Counted from the first letter of the stretch, positions 33,751 through 44,394 are shown. The stretch: DNA of 64,000 bases from Gardnerella greenwoodii 00703Dmash (GCF_000263635.1 NZ_ADEV01000009.1:186001-250000), one strand, 5' to 3'. The notes: generated by a model not told the origin, from the letters alone. Translations and numbers: made by a program.

Positions 33751-36048
33751 TTAGCTTCCAGCCGTTGCAGAATGTAAAGCGTCAAATATTGTTTTTGCTT
33801 TACTTTCACCAATACCATTAACCTTTTGTAAATCTTCTAACGAAGCTTTCTTTAACTCTTTTAAAGAGCCAAAGGAAGAAAGCAAACGTTTACGATACAC
33901 TTCGCCAATTCCAGGAATAGTGTCAAAAGCTGAATGCAAAGCACCTTTTCTTCTACGCTTACGATGGTAAGTAATAGCAAAACGATGAGATTCATCCCTT
34001 GCACGCTGCAACAAATACAATCCTTCTGAACTACGTTTCAAAATAATCGGATAGTCTTCATCCGGAAGCCATACTTCTTCAAGCTTTTTAGCTAAACCAC
34101 AAACAGTAATACCGCTAATACCAGCGTCCAGCATTGCGCGCTTAGCAGATTTAGCTTGCTCTTTTGCGCCATCAATAATAATAAGTTGAGGCTTGTAGGC
34201 AAAACGACGATTCTGGTTAGAATCTGCAGCAAAAGTAGAATTATTCGAATTTTCAGATTCCACATTCGAATCAGAATGCTTAAATCTTCTAAAAATTGTT
34301 TCATAAACTGCGCTTAAATCATCAAGTTTTCCAACACCATTTTCTCCACGAATAACAAAATGACGATACTCGCTAGGACGCGCAATTCCATCTTCAAACA
34401 CAACCATAGAAGCAACCTGATAACTACCATCTACAGTATTTGAAATATCGTAGCATTCAATGCGCAAAGGAGATTCCTTCATGCCAAGAGCCTTAGAAAT
34501 TTCGTTCATAGCTTCAGTTCTAATATCTATGCTGTTAATACGACTCGATTTTATGCGAGTTAGCGCTTGAGAAGCGTTTTCGTTAGCACGCTCCATAAGA
34601 GCTCGCTTTTCTCCACGCTCCGCAACTCTAATACTTACTTTAGAGCCGCGCATATTACTAAGCCATGATTCAAGTTCTTCTTGACGATCTTCAGGAATTG
34701 AAATTGGAACTATTATTTCGCGAGGAACTGGAGAGATAGGGGCAAGCAAATCTTCACGCCCCGTAGTTTCTTGGCGCTCTCTACGCTCTCTAGTTGCTTG
34801 AGCTCGCAATATTACATCAGTTGCAGTAGCTTTTTGCGTATCGCTAACAGCATCTCGAATCTTCCTAATACTAATAGAAGTATTCTGACCTTTAAAAACA
34901 TTATGTTCATATTCTGCATAAACATGCGTAATTAAATCAGCTAAAAGCTCACCGTCAGCTATTTGCTCATTTCGCTCAACCGACCAATTGCGCTCGCCGC
35001 GAATCATTCCCGAACGAACAAAGAATGCGTGAATTGAAGCCTCAAGCTCATCGGTACAAAAACCAAATACGTCAGCTTCCACATCGTCGTCAAAAACAGC
35101 TGAATTTTGTTGTAAAACAGTGCTTAATACTGAAATTTCGTCACGCAATTTAGCAGCACGCTCAAATTCTAGATCTTCGCTAGCTTGCTTCATTTCACGA
35201 GTGATTTGAGAAATATATGATGAGCCTACGCTTCCAGTAAGAATCCCAACTAGGCGCTCAACTAAATAACGATGCTCATCCGGTTTAATATTTCCAACGC
35301 ATGGGGCTGAACATTTACCAATAGAGGCGAGCAAACATGGTCGCCCTGTTCTATGAGCCTTATTAAAAACCGCAGTTGAGCATGTTCTAACAGGAAAAGT
35401 TTTAATAAGCAAATCTAAGCTGTGACGCAATGGCCAAACTTTTGCATATGGTCCAAAATATCTAGCGTTTCTTGCGGAACGATTTCGAGTAATCCACACT
35501 CTAGGAAATGTTTCTCCTACAGATACCGCAACATAAGGGTAAGTTTTATCATCTCGAAAAACAACATTAAAACGCGGGTCAAAAGCTTTAATCCAAGTGT
35601 ATTCAAGAGTAAGAGCCTCAAATTCTGTAGCAACAACAGTCCACTCTAAGCTTCTAGCTGCAAGTACCATTGATTGCGTACGAGGATGCAATTGGTAAAG
35701 TGGCTGAAAATAATTTGCTAAACGATTACGCAAATTTTTTGCTTTCCCAACATAAATTACTCGACCATCTGCATCACGCCACTTGTATACTCCAGGTTGC
35801 GCTGGAATATCTTTAGCCGCTGGACGGAATAAGTCACGGCTATCCCCCAATAATGGAGCTCCAAAAGCATTTAGTTTTTCGATAGCATTTTCTGAATCTT
35901 CTGAATATTCTGAATCTTCTGAATCTTCGAAATACTGTTCATCTTCAAACGATTGCGTTTTTCGCCATTTTTTGTTCGCTTTCATTTGATCTAATTCTTG
36001 CAAATTGTCTTGCTTATGCGAATTTTTATTAAGATTATTATTCTGCAT
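33751..36048 (-). CDS. uvrC: UvrABC system protein C with N-terminal extension
   Basis: UvrC makes the 3' and 5' incisions around lesions marked by UvrA/UvrB. The domains in order are a GIY-YIG nuclease (GVYKWRDADGRVIYVGKA, about 88-110), a UVR motif (LEFERAAKLRDEISVL, about 290), an RNase H-like nuclease and C-terminal HhH motifs (PGIGEVYRKRLL, NGIGESKAKTI). At 765 residues it is longer than usual because about 75 polar residues precede the conserved domain, including an EDSEDSEYSEDSE acidic repeat. ATG 36048 is chosen: AAAGGAGG lies 5-6 nt upstream, while a GTG at 36054 overlaps that site. uvrA is upstream on the same strand. Confidence 0.93.
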   Translation of the reverse strand: MQNNNLNKNSHKQDNLQELDQMKANKKWRKTQSFEDEQYFEDSEDSEYSEDSENAIEKLNAFGAPLLGDSRDLFRPAAKDIPAQPGVYKWRDADGRVIYVGKAKNLRNRLANYFQPLYQLHPRTQSMVLAARSLEWTVVATEFEALTLEYTWIKAFDPRFNVVFRDDKTYPYVAVSVGETFPRVWITRNRSARNARYFGPYAKVWPLRHSLDLLIKTFPVRTCSTAVFNKAHRTGRPCLLASIGKCSAPCVGNIKPDEHRYLVERLVGILTGSVGSSYISQITREMKQASEDLEFERAAKLRDEISVLSTVLQQNSAVFDDDVEADVFGFCTDELEASIHAFFVRSGMIRGERNWSVERNEQIADGELLADLITHVYAEYEHNVFKGQNTSISIRKIRDAVSDTQKATATDVILRAQATRERRERQETTGREDLLAPISPVPREIIVPISIPEDRQEELESWLSNMRGSKVSIRVAERGEKRALMERANENASQALTRIKSSRINSIDIRTEAMNEISKALGMKESPLRIECYDISNTVDGSYQVASMVVFEDGIARPSEYRHFVIRGENGVGKLDDLSAVYETIFRRFKHSDSNVESENSNNSTFAADSNQNRRFAYKPQLIIIDGAKEQAKSAKRAMLDAGISGITVCGLAKKLEEVWLPDEDYPIILKRSSEGLYLLQRARDESHRFAITYHRKRRRKGALHSAFDTIPGIGEVYRKRLLSSFGSLKELKKASLEDLQKVNGIGESKAKTIFDALHSATAGS
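35880..35945 (+). repeat. Short tandem repeat in the uvrC 5' region
   Basis: Units of TCTGAA followed by TAT/TCT/TCG recur four or more times (for example CTGAATCTT, CTGAATATT), coding on the - strand for the acidic EDSEDSEYSEDSE stretch. Confidence 0.65.
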
Positions 36049-36116
36049 TTTCACCTCCTTTCAAGCACAAAATATGAACAATAATTTTAAGCTTTACACA
36101 ATATGCGAATTTAATT

Positions 36117-39071
36117 TTAAGAATCTAACATTGGTTTAAGGAATTTACCAGTCCAACTTGCCTCACATAGCGAAACAGTTTCCGGACTTCCTTCCGCAAC
36201 AACTCTTCCGCCAGAATCTCCACCTTCAGGCCCCAAATCAATAATCCAATCAGCAGACTTTACAACATCGAGATTATGCTCAATAACAATAACGCTATTG
36301 CCTTTATCTACCAGAGATTGCAAAACATTCAGCAACTTTCTAACATCCTCAAAATGTAAGCCAGTAGTCGGCTCGTCGAGAATATACACTGTTTTACCAG
36401 TTGATCTTCGCTGCAATTCTGTAGCAAGTTTTACGCGCTGAGACTCTCCGCCAGAAAGAGTTGGCGCACTTTGACCTAAACGAATATAACCTAATCCAAC
36501 TTGAACCAAAGTATCCAAGTAGCGAGCAATAGACGGGTATGCTTTGAAAAATACTGCAGCTTCTGAAATTGGCATGTCAAGAACGTCAGAAACTGACTTT
36601 CCGTTATAAGTAACTTCCAAAGTTTCACGATTGTAGCGTTTTCCGTGACAAACTTCGCATTCTACATACACATCCGGCAGGAAGTTCATCTCAATTTTTA
36701 AGGTACCATCACCATGGCAGGCTTCACAACGGCCACCTTTAACATTGAATGAGAATCTTCCAGGACCGTAGCCTCTAACTTTTGCTTCAGGAGTTTGAGC
36801 AAAAAGTGTGCGAATTTTATCCCACACGCCAGTGTACGTTGCAGGATTAGAACGTGGGGTTCGACCAATAGGATTTTGATCAACATGAACTACTTTATCG
36901 CAATATTCCAATCCTTCCACACGCTTGTGTTTTCCAGGAACTATGCGAGCGCCGTTTAGTTTGTTTGCAAGAACAGGGTACAAAATTGAGTTAATTAGTG
37001 TTGATTTTCCAGATCCAGATACTCCCGTAATGCAAGTAAATACTCCCAAAGGTATGTTAACGTCTATATTTTTAAGATTATGCTCCTGAGCTCCAATAAC
37101 ATGTAGCATTCGATCTGGGTTAATTAAGCGACGATTTTTTGGCACTTCAATTATTCGCCTTCTTGAAATATAGTCGCCTGTAATCGAACGTTTTGCTTTC
37201 ACAATATTTGCTGCAGGACCGGAGTACACTACTTCCCCACCGTGTTCTCCTGCTTCTGGACCAATGTCAACTAGCCAATCTGCTTCGCGAATTGTTTCTT
37301 CATCATGTTCTACAACAATAAGAGTGTTTCCTAGGTTTCTTAAATGATGCAATGTTGCAATCAGTCGTTCGTTATCCCTCTGATGAAGTCCAATAGATGG
37401 TTCGTCAAGCACGTACATAACTCCAACTAATCCTGAGCCTATTTGTGTAGCTAGGCGAATTCGTTGTGCTTCGCCACCAGATAATGTTTTTGCAGCTCTT
37501 GAAAGAGTTAAGTAGTTTAATCCTACGTCGTTTAAGAAGCCAAGTCGTGCGCGGATTTCTTTTAATACTTCTCCTGCAATAAGTGCTTTAGATCCTTCTA
37601 AATGCAGCTCATTAACCCACTCTAGACTGCGTTCAACTGGCATATCGCATACTTCAGATATTGAAGTATTTGCAACTGTAACTGCAAGAACCTCTGGACG
37701 TAAGCGTTTTCCATGGCATTTTTGGCATGGAACTTCGCGCATGTACGACTCGTAGTATTGGCGCATTTGATCCGAATCAGTTTCGTCATGCTTTCGCATA
37801 AGCGTTCTAACTACACCTTCAAAGCCTGTGGAATATTCGCGCTGCCTACCCCACCTGTTTTTGTACGAGACTTTTACGCTAAAATCATGTCCGTACATGA
37901 TTGCATGCTGTACGTCTTCTGGAAGATTTTTCCAAGGCGTATTCATACTAAAGCCCATGTCTTTAGAAAGACCTGAAAGTACGTGCTGATAGTACATTCC
38001 TGCAGCTTTATTCATTGCCCAAGGTTCAATAGCTCCTTGAGAAAGAGATTTGTCTGAATCTGGTATAACAAGCTCAGGGTCAATTTCAAGCTTGTAGCCA
38101 ATTCCGGAACATTCTGCGCATGCTCCGTATGGTGCATTAAACGAAAATGTTCTAGGTTCAATTTCTTCAAGATCTAGCTTGTGATTATTAGGGCAAGACC
38201 TGTGCTCGGAAAATGATTGGCGCCTGTTTGGAGAGTTTTCTGGATCGTCAACAAAATCAGCAACCATAACGCCTTTAGAAAGTTTTAATGCTGTTTCGAT
38301 TGAGTCTGTTAAACGAACGCGAATACCTTCTTTTATGACTATTCGATCAATTACTACTTCAATATTGTGTTTCTTTTGTTTTTCAAGAGTAATATCTTCA
38401 GAAAGTTCATGCATTTGACCGTCAATAATTGCTCGCGCGTAACCGTCCGAACGCAACAATTCAAGCGTATCTTTAAACTCTCCTTTTCTACCTCTAACAA
38501 CAGGAGATAAAATTTGCAGACGCGTACGCTCTGGCTTAGAAAGCAAAGCGTCTGTCATTTGTTGAGGAGTTTGTGCACTTACCAACTCACCACACTCAGG
38601 GCAGTGAGGAACTCCAACTCTAGCAAACAGCAGTCGTAAATAATCGTATATTTCAGTAATTGTTCCAACTGTAGAACGAGGGTTTCTATTAGTAGTTTTT
38701 TGGTCAATAGAAACCGCCGGACTTAACCCTTCAATAAAATCAACATCTGGCTTATCCATACGCCCCAAAAATTGGCGAGCGTAAGCACTAAGCGACTCAA
38801 CATAACGTCGTTGACCTTCTGCAAAAAGCGTGTCAAAAGCTAAAGAGGATTTACCAGATCCAGAAAGACCAGTAAAAACAACCATTCGATTTCGAGGAAT
38901 AGACAAGCTCACGTTTTTAAGATTGTGCTCACGTGCTCCTTGAATAGTGATTTTCCATTCGGAAGGCACTTTAGACAAATCCGATATTATTTTTCCGTCA
39001 TGCGAAGAAAACCTAGTGTTATCTAGTAATTCTTGCAAAGCATCAGACTGCTTACTTACTTGCTGATTCAA
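36117..39071 (-). CDS. uvrA: Excinuclease ABC subunit A
   Basis: This protein of about 984 residues is the DNA damage sensor of nucleotide excision repair. Both ABC ATPase halves are present: Walker [10 protein letters not shown] and GVSGSGKST, with signatures [14 protein letters not shown] and [14 protein letters not shown]. The zinc-binding clusters ([30 protein letters not shown]) are also present. The start is set at TTG 39071 because GGAGG sits 7 nt upstream. The in-frame ATG at 39077 has the same GGAGG only 1 nt away, and a TTG at 39110 has no site. A LexA-box-like palindrome and a promoter lie 55-90 nt upstream. uvrC follows after 68 nt. Confidence 0.94.
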   Translation of the reverse strand: MNQQVSKQSDALQELLDNTRFSSHDGKIISDLSKVPSEWKITIQGAREHNLKNVSLSIPRNRMVVFTGLSGSGKSSLAFDTLFAEGQRRYVESLSAYARQFLGRMDKPDVDFIEGLSPAVSIDQKTTNRNPRSTVGTITEIYDYLRLLFARVGVPHCPECGELVSAQTPQQMTDALLSKPERTRLQILSPVVRGRKGEFKDTLELLRSDGYARAIIDGQMHELSEDITLEKQKKHNIEVVIDRIVIKEGIRVRLTDSIETALKLSKGVMVADFVDDPENSPNRRQSFSEHRSCPNNHKLDLEEIEPRTFSFNAPYGACAECSGIGYKLEIDPELVIPDSDKSLSQGAIEPWAMNKAAGMYYQHVLSGLSKDMGFSMNTPWKNLPEDVQHAIMYGHDFSVKVSYKNRWGRQREYSTGFEGVVRTLMRKHDETDSDQMRQYYESYMREVPCQKCHGKRLRPEVLAVTVANTSISEVCDMPVERSLEWVNELHLEGSKALIAGEVLKEIRARLGFLNDVGLNYLTLSRAAKTLSGGEAQRIRLATQIGSGLVGVMYVLDEPSIGLHQRDNERLIATLHHLRNLGNTLIVVEHDEETIREADWLVDIGPEAGEHGGEVVYSGPAANIVKAKRSITGDYISRRRIIEVPKNRRLINPDRMLHVIGAQEHNLKNIDVNIPLGVFTCITGVSGSGKSTLINSILYPVLANKLNGARIVPGKHKRVEGLEYCDKVVHVDQNPIGRTPRSNPATYTGVWDKIRTLFAQTPEAKVRGYGPGRFSFNVKGGRCEACHGDGTLKIEMNFLPDVYVECEVCHGKRYNRETLEVTYNGKSVSDVLDMPISEAAVFFKAYPSIARYLDTLVQVGLGYIRLGQSAPTLSGGESQRVKLATELQRRSTGKTVYILDEPTTGLHFEDVRKLLNVLQSLVDKGNSVIVIEHNLDVVKSADWIIDLGPEGGDSGGRVVAEGSPETVSLCEASWTGKFLKPMLDS

Positions 39072-39123
39072 ACACATACCTCCACTTTTAACCCCATTAA
39101 CACTCCCCAACTGTTAACAAACC

Positions 39124-39152
39124 ACTATACTATAAAATTACATTTAGAACAA
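39124..39152 (-). promoter_or_regulatory. uvrA promoter
   Basis: On the - strand TTGTTC (39152-39147), a 17-nt spacer and TATAGT (39129-39124) form a sigma-70-type promoter for uvrA. The -35 is part of the LexA-box palindrome. Confidence 0.6.
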
Positions 39153-39160
39153 GTGTTCGA
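39145..39160. promoter_or_regulatory. LexA (SOS) box upstream of uvrA
   Basis: TTAGAACAAGTGTTCGA fits the Gram-positive/actinobacterial SOS pattern CGAAC-N4-GTTCG (GAAC 39147-39150, spacer AAGT, GTTC 39155-39158). It overlaps the -35 of the uvrA promoter, so LexA binding would block uvrA. An almost identical palindrome precedes rarA in this window. Confidence 0.7.
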
Positions 39161-39290
39161 AAAACTAAAGTATTTTGCTAACTTATAATCACATATTCGT
39201 TACTAGCACACGGTACAATAGTGAGTTTGGCAATACTTTACTTATTACACATAAAATAAAGCCTAATTTTTGGGGAACGGATTATAAACT

Positions 39291-40892
39291 ATGCCTATTG
39301 ACGCACAAGCATTAACCATTCAAATTGGTGCGCGCACGCTGTTAAACCCTACCGATTTTCACGTTACAAAGGGAGACAAAATCGGTTTAGTCGGTAGAAA
39401 CGGCGCAGGCAAAACAACTCTTACTCGAGTAATTACTGGAGATATGCTTCCAGCAGGAGGATCCGTTAGAGTAAGCGGAGGCCTAGGATATTTGCCTCAG
39501 GATACTCACGCAGCAGACCCTGAGCAAAGCGTAATTGATCGCATTATGAGTGCTCGAGATATTTCTTCTATTGTGTCTAGGATTCGCAAAGCAGAAAAAG
39601 AAATGACCGATCCAGACCCGGACGTAATGACTAAAGCTATGAACCGCTACGACAAAGCTATGCAAGATTTTGAAAAAGCAGGCGGTTACGCAGTACAGTC
39701 TGAAGCAATTTCAATGGCAACAAGCTTGGGACTACCTCAAGAAGTTATGCAGCAGACTCTTGGCACTCTTTCCGGCGGACAGCGCAGACGCATCGAACTA
39801 GCGAGAATTCTGTTTTCTGACGCCGACACTCTTATTCTCGATGAGCCTACGAACCATTTGGACGCCGACTCAATTATTTGGTTGCGTAATTATTTGAAAC
39901 GTTTCGAAGGCGGCTTCCTTGTTATTTCCCACTCAACGGAACTACTTGACGAAGTAGTAAACAAAGTTTGGCATTTGGATGCTCAACTCGCCCAAATAGA
40001 CATGTATTCAATGGGCTGGAAAGCATACTTGCATCAGCGAGTAGTAGACGAAGAACGCCGCCGCCGCGAGCGCGAAGTCGCCGAAAAGAAGGCAGAACGC
40101 CTTATGAAGCAAGGTATTCGTCTGCACGCAAAAGCCACAAAAGCAGTAGCAGCTCAAAACATGATGCGCAGAGCAGAACGTTTACTTAGCGAAACCAGCG
40201 AAGCTCAAAAACAGGAAAAAGTTGCAGACATTCGCTTCCCAGAACCATCACCATGCGGTCGCACACCAATTATGGCAAAAGATATTTCTAAAGCATACGG
40301 TTCTAACATTGTTTTCGCTGGAATTAATCTTGCAATAGACAAAGGTTCTAGGGTTGTTATTTTGGGTTACAACGGTGCTGGAAAAACCACAACTTTGCGC
40401 ATTCTAGCAGGAGAAGAAACGGCAGACACTGGAGAAGTTCAGTACGGTCACGGCTGCAAAATCGGCTATTTTGCCCAGGAACACGACACTTTGGATTTAG
40501 ATGCTACGGTTCTTGAAAACCTTCAGCATGTTGCACCAAACCTGGATGACACACAAGCACGTTCTATGCTTGGCAGCTTCCTATTTTCTGGTGACGACGC
40601 AATGAAGCCTGCTAAAGTGCTTTCCGGCGGCGAAAAAACGCGTCTTGCTCTCGCAACACTTGTTACTTCGCAAGCTAACGTACTGCTTCTCGATGAGCCT
40701 ACTAACAACTTGGATCCTGCGTCTCGTGACGAGATTTTAAAAGCTATATCTAAGTATGAAGGCGCAATTGTGCTAGTCACACACGACGAGGGTGCTGTTG
40801 AAGCTTTGCGCCCTGAGCGTGTTCTTCTTATGCCTGACGGCGACGAAGATTTGTGGAACGACGAATATCTTGACTTGGTTGCTGAAGAATAG
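39291..40892 (+). CDS. ABC-F family ATPase
   Basis: This 533-residue cytoplasmic protein has two ABC domains and no membrane segment. Walker A (GRNGAGKTT and GYNGAGKTT), signature (LSGGQRRRIELARI and LSGGEKTRLALATL) and Walker B (TLILDEPTNHLD and VLLLDEPTNNLD) are present in both halves. A charged linker (about 240-300, RRRREREVAEKKAERL) matches the P-site tRNA-interaction motif region. ABC-F proteins act on the ribosome; some confer antibiotic resistance, but nothing in the sequence shows that here. It starts at ATG 39291 with a weak ribosome binding site. Confidence 0.87.
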   Translation: MPIDAQALTIQIGARTLLNPTDFHVTKGDKIGLVGRNGAGKTTLTRVITGDMLPAGGSVRVSGGLGYLPQDTHAADPEQSVIDRIMSARDISSIVSRIRKAEKEMTDPDPDVMTKAMNRYDKAMQDFEKAGGYAVQSEAISMATSLGLPQEVMQQTLGTLSGGQRRRIELARILFSDADTLILDEPTNHLDADSIIWLRNYLKRFEGGFLVISHSTELLDEVVNKVWHLDAQLAQIDMYSMGWKAYLHQRVVDEERRRREREVAEKKAERLMKQGIRLHAKATKAVAAQNMMRRAERLLSETSEAQKQEKVADIRFPEPSPCGRTPIMAKDISKAYGSNIVFAGINLAIDKGSRVVILGYNGAGKTTTLRILAGEETADTGEVQYGHGCKIGYFAQEHDTLDLDATVLENLQHVAPNLDDTQARSMLGSFLFSGDDAMKPAKVLSGGEKTRLALATLVTSQANVLLLDEPTNNLDPASRDEILKAISKYEGAIVLVTHDEGAVEALRPERVLLMPDGDEDLWNDEYLDLVAEE

Positions 40893-40930
40893 TTAGAAAA
40901 ATGCTCGAAACTTTGAAATAGAATGGTTAT

Positions 40931-43162
40931 GTGGTGATTACAACGTCCATGCTTAAAAACTTGCCGCAAGATTCTAGCAATACTATTTCGCATACTAGCA
41001 GGCAAACTCACAGTCGCATTATGCGCTGCACATGGCGTTTTTTACACATTCCACTTCTTGTTTTACTTATAATTACACTATTTGAATGTTCTATTGGAAA
41101 TATTCCATTTTGGAGCAGTGTTACAGGAAGTACGGATAGCGCATCTGTTCACAATTCTTTAGGAAGCGGCGTTAAACGTCTTAAATCAGGCGGTCTTCTT
41201 ATAACAGACCCTTCCGAAGCATACTTAGAGGTTATTTCAGATGGAAGCTCGCCTTATATTCGTCTTCAACCTTCTCGCGTTAAAAACAAGCTTCATAAAA
41301 AGCAGCAAATTATAGACGATATTCACACGCGCGTTGAAGCTAATAAATATTTAAGCAAACCACAAAGCACAAATCCTCGAGCGCTTAACGCTTCCCTACT
41401 TAGCATTCCTGAAGAAGTAGTTGATCAGCCGTGCGTAGTTAGAGTGTGGCTTCAGCATCCTGCTGGAGCAATACTTGATATTGAGGATGCTAGAGCTAAT
41501 GTTAGAGCGCCTTTTAGCTGGTCTTGGGGACGCGTAAGCATACTAATTGTTTTTGCAATACTTATAGCTTTATGGAATCCTTGGTCTAAGCTTTGGAAAA
41601 TTAAACTCAACACAAGTAGCATTTCTCAACGATTCTACTTATTCGCATCATGGATGCCTTTTATAATCATTGCGCTTGCAACAATTATTTGGAATTTGCG
41701 CAATGCTACACCAATGCATTTTGATTCGCCTGGAAATTACGCTTACGATTTCGACCAGTATGCTCATACTGCTGACGCTCTTGCAAAAGGGCAGGTTCAT
41801 CTTAATCTTCCTGTTCCTCACGAATTAACCACCTTGCCAAACCCGTATGATCCTATGGCTAGGAATAATCTTCTTAATCATTCAGTTCCTCACATGTACT
41901 GGGATTACGCATACTATAAGGGGCACTGGTACTCGTATTTTGGTGTTCTTCCAGCTGTACTACTGTTTTTGCCTTACCGTCTTATTACAAGCATTTGGAT
42001 TCCAGGCGGAGCAATGCTTCCAACTACTGTTGCAACATTTGTGTTTCTTATTGCTTTTCTTATTTCAGGATCTTTACTGGTTATTCGCATAATTGAGCAT
42101 ACTGTAAAAAACGCTTCTTTAGGAACCGTATCAATTTCTTTAGCACTGTTCTTTATTAGCGCAAACACGGTTTACTTGTGGTTTAGAACATCTTTCTATT
42201 CCGTTCCAATGGCAGCTTCACTATTTTTCACATCTTTAGGATTATGGTTTTATTTCGGCGCATTTGCTAAGAGTAAAACTAATTCTTTTAGAAATATTGC
42301 TTTGGGATCGTTCTTTATAGCGCTTAATTTAGGTTGCAGACCTACTTTTGTAATAGCAGTCTTATTTGCAATTCCTGTGCTATACCCTATTTTGAAAAAA
42401 TCGTTTAAAGATTTTAGTAAAGATTGGAAAAAATCTGAATATTGGAGAATTCCTTTGCTCTATGCTACAGCTTGGATTCTTCCAGCAGTAATTACTGCAA
42501 TTCCGTTTGGATTGTATAATTTTCTGCGCTTTGGATCGCCTTTGAACTTTGGTAACGAGTATCAAATCACTATTACAGATATGACAACTATGCGTTTGCC
42601 ATCGCAAAATATTCTGCCGTCTATTTTTAGCTATATTGCTCTACCTTTGCGTTTAATTCCAACTTTTCCTTGGATTGGCATTCAGCCTGTTGCTTTTGAC
42701 AGATGGCAGTATGCTGAGCCTATGATTGGCGGAATGTTCGTGCTTTCTCCTCTCGCATTAGTTGCGTCTTTTGCTGCTTTAGTTATGAGAAAACGATGCT
42801 TGCACAAGACTTCGTGGAATATTGCTATAACTTCTTTAATAATTGGCGTATTTCTTATTGTTTTCGACAGTCTAAAAGCTGGAATTGGTTGGAGATATAT
42901 TGCAGATTTTGCGTGGGCTTTTGCGATTGCTGCAGTAGTTGGCGTAACTTTACTTTTAGAGCATGCGGCCTCTGTTCAAAAAGATGATTGTTGGCAGAAA
43001 AAAACTATTTCATACAGCATACGTTTTGTTGTAATAGCACTACTTTTTGCTTCGATTATTATTGCAGCACTCAGCTGGTTTGTTACAGGTCGTGAAGATA
43101 GCACTCTTCGTTTTAACCCAGACTTATGGTATTTGGTTCGCTCCTGGCTTACGTTATTTTAA
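40931..43162 (+). CDS. Large polytopic membrane protein, possible GT-C-type glycosyltransferase
   Basis: This 743-residue protein has one N-terminal membrane segment (about 35-52), then an extracellular region of about 140 residues. At least ten further hydrophobic segments lie between residues about 190 and 735. The first large loop after the third segment contains FDQYAHTADALAKGQ, LPNPYDPMARNN and WDYAYYKGHWYSYFG, a pattern I associate with uncharacterised GT-C-like glycosyltransferases of Gram-positives. No substrate can be inferred. The GTG start at 40931 is uncertain; an ATG at 40949 is equally possible and no clear ribosome binding site is seen. It lies 38 nt after the ABC-F gene and runs convergently into the aminotransferase. 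Confidence 0.6.
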   Translation: MVITTSMLKNLPQDSSNTISHTSRQTHSRIMRCTWRFLHIPLLVLLIITLFECSIGNIPFWSSVTGSTDSASVHNSLGSGVKRLKSGGLLITDPSEAYLEVISDGSSPYIRLQPSRVKNKLHKKQQIIDDIHTRVEANKYLSKPQSTNPRALNASLLSIPEEVVDQPCVVRVWLQHPAGAILDIEDARANVRAPFSWSWGRVSILIVFAILIALWNPWSKLWKIKLNTSSISQRFYLFASWMPFIIIALATIIWNLRNATPMHFDSPGNYAYDFDQYAHTADALAKGQVHLNLPVPHELTTLPNPYDPMARNNLLNHSVPHMYWDYAYYKGHWYSYFGVLPAVLLFLPYRLITSIWIPGGAMLPTTVATFVFLIAFLISGSLLVIRIIEHTVKNASLGTVSISLALFFISANTVYLWFRTSFYSVPMAASLFFTSLGLWFYFGAFAKSKTNSFRNIALGSFFIALNLGCRPTFVIAVLFAIPVLYPILKKSFKDFSKDWKKSEYWRIPLLYATAWILPAVITAIPFGLYNFLRFGSPLNFGNEYQITITDMTTMRLPSQNILPSIFSYIALPLRLIPTFPWIGIQPVAFDRWQYAEPMIGGMFVLSPLALVASFAALVMRKRCLHKTSWNIAITSLIIGVFLIVFDSLKAGIGWRYIADFAWAFAIAAVVGVTLLLEHAASVQKDDCWQKKTISYSIRFVVIALLFASIIIAALSWFVTGREDSTLRFNPDLWYLVRSWLTLF

Positions 43163-43180
43163 TAAAAGTTTTTAGTAAAA

Positions 43181-44371
43181 TTATTCTTCACAAAGAAGAG
43201 TATCAACGGTTTTTAAAAGTGATTTCAAACCTTCAATAAACTGAGTTTCTTCCGGAAGTAAAGAAAGAGCAAGATACCCATTTACAGGCATGTCAAAATA
43301 GTATCCTGGCTGCGAAACCAAGCGATAATCTTGCATTAAGCGCAACGCTAACACATCGTCATCAATGCACGATGGTACGCGCAATAAAATATTCCAACCG
43401 CCTTCTGCACGCAAAGCACTAACACAACAATTAGGCCAGGATGCTAAAGTTTCACGAAGAGTTTTAAGATTTTTACTAACGCGGTTACGAACCTTTTGAG
43501 TCTGCGAAGAAGCATACTCTAACAACTCAGGTATGCGCTCAGAAACCGTTGTTCCAATCGGCAAAAAGTCGTCTGCAATAACATCAAGCCTTTTTTGAGC
43601 CTCGTAAACATCATCTTTAGGGCCTGAAACTTCAATCCACCCAACTTTTGCGTGAGGAGCTGCAAGCATTTTAGAAAAACCATCGAGCGCAAACACGAGC
43701 GTAGACGATTCTCCAGCAAGCCTAGCGTTTGTTTCAAAAGGCTCAAGATAATAATCGTAAAAAACTTCGTCAGCAATAATCGCAACGTCATTATCATGAC
43801 ATAATTGCAATAATTCTTTACGCTCTTCACTCTTTACGTAAGAGCCGGTAGGATTATTCGGGTTAATAAGCACAAGTGCTTTAATTCGCAAAGACTTATT
43901 TTCAATTAACTCTCTTACGCGAGGCAAATCAATAGTCCACGAACCGTCGTAATGCAAAGGATACGGTATTGCGTTCACGCATTGCAAGCGCGCAATCGAC
44001 TCAATAAGCGGGTAACCTGGAGTAGGGCCAATAACAGCATCTCCCGCATCGCAAAGAAGCATCATAAGCCACGCGTAAGCTTGAGACGTTGAAGAAAGTA
44101 CGTAAAGCTGATCCGGATTAAGCTTTGAAGGAATAGAAGTATTAGTGCGATTATCACGCTTGTTAATAAAGTCTGCAATAAGTTCCCTAGCTTCTTTAGG
44201 GCCTCTTGCATCCGCAGTATAGCGTCCAGATAAACAGCTTGGGGCAAGATTATGAGCAGTAGGATTAGAATCGTTTAATTTAGTAAGCTTTATGCCTTTA
44301 GACACAGCTTTTCTCTGCGCTAAAATAATAGGATTTGGCTCGCTTACATCTACTCTGGAAGAAAATCGCAC
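43181..44371 (-). CDS. PLP-dependent aminotransferase, class I/II
   Basis: This 396-residue fold-type I aminotransferase has the PLP-binding Lys region (ALDGFSKMLAAPHAKVGW, about 230), the NPNNPTGS turn (about 170) and a conserved Asp/Tyr pair (IADEVFYDYY). The substrate is not identifiable by eye. The start is a GTG without a visible ribosome binding site; TAGGGT lies 6 nt upstream. It is separated from ppgK by a terminator and meets the GT-C-like gene convergently, 18 nt apart. Confidence 0.8.
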   Translation of the reverse strand: MRFSSRVDVSEPNPIILAQRKAVSKGIKLTKLNDSNPTAHNLAPSCLSGRYTADARGPKEARELIADFINKRDNRTNTSIPSKLNPDQLYVLSSTSQAYAWLMMLLCDAGDAVIGPTPGYPLIESIARLQCVNAIPYPLHYDGSWTIDLPRVRELIENKSLRIKALVLINPNNPTGSYVKSEERKELLQLCHDNDVAIIADEVFYDYYLEPFETNARLAGESSTLVFALDGFSKMLAAPHAKVGWIEVSGPKDDVYEAQKRLDVIADDFLPIGTTVSERIPELLEYASSQTQKVRNRVSKNLKTLRETLASWPNCCVSALRAEGGWNILLRVPSCIDDDVLALRLMQDYRLVSQPGYYFDMPVNGYLALSLLPEETQFIEGLKSLLKTVDTLLCEE

Positions 44372-44394
44372 GTAACAACCCTAACACTTGGCAT

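Noticed and set aside
35880..35945. CRISPR-like repeat
   Set aside because: The units are 6-9 nt, lack spacers and are in frame with uvrC.
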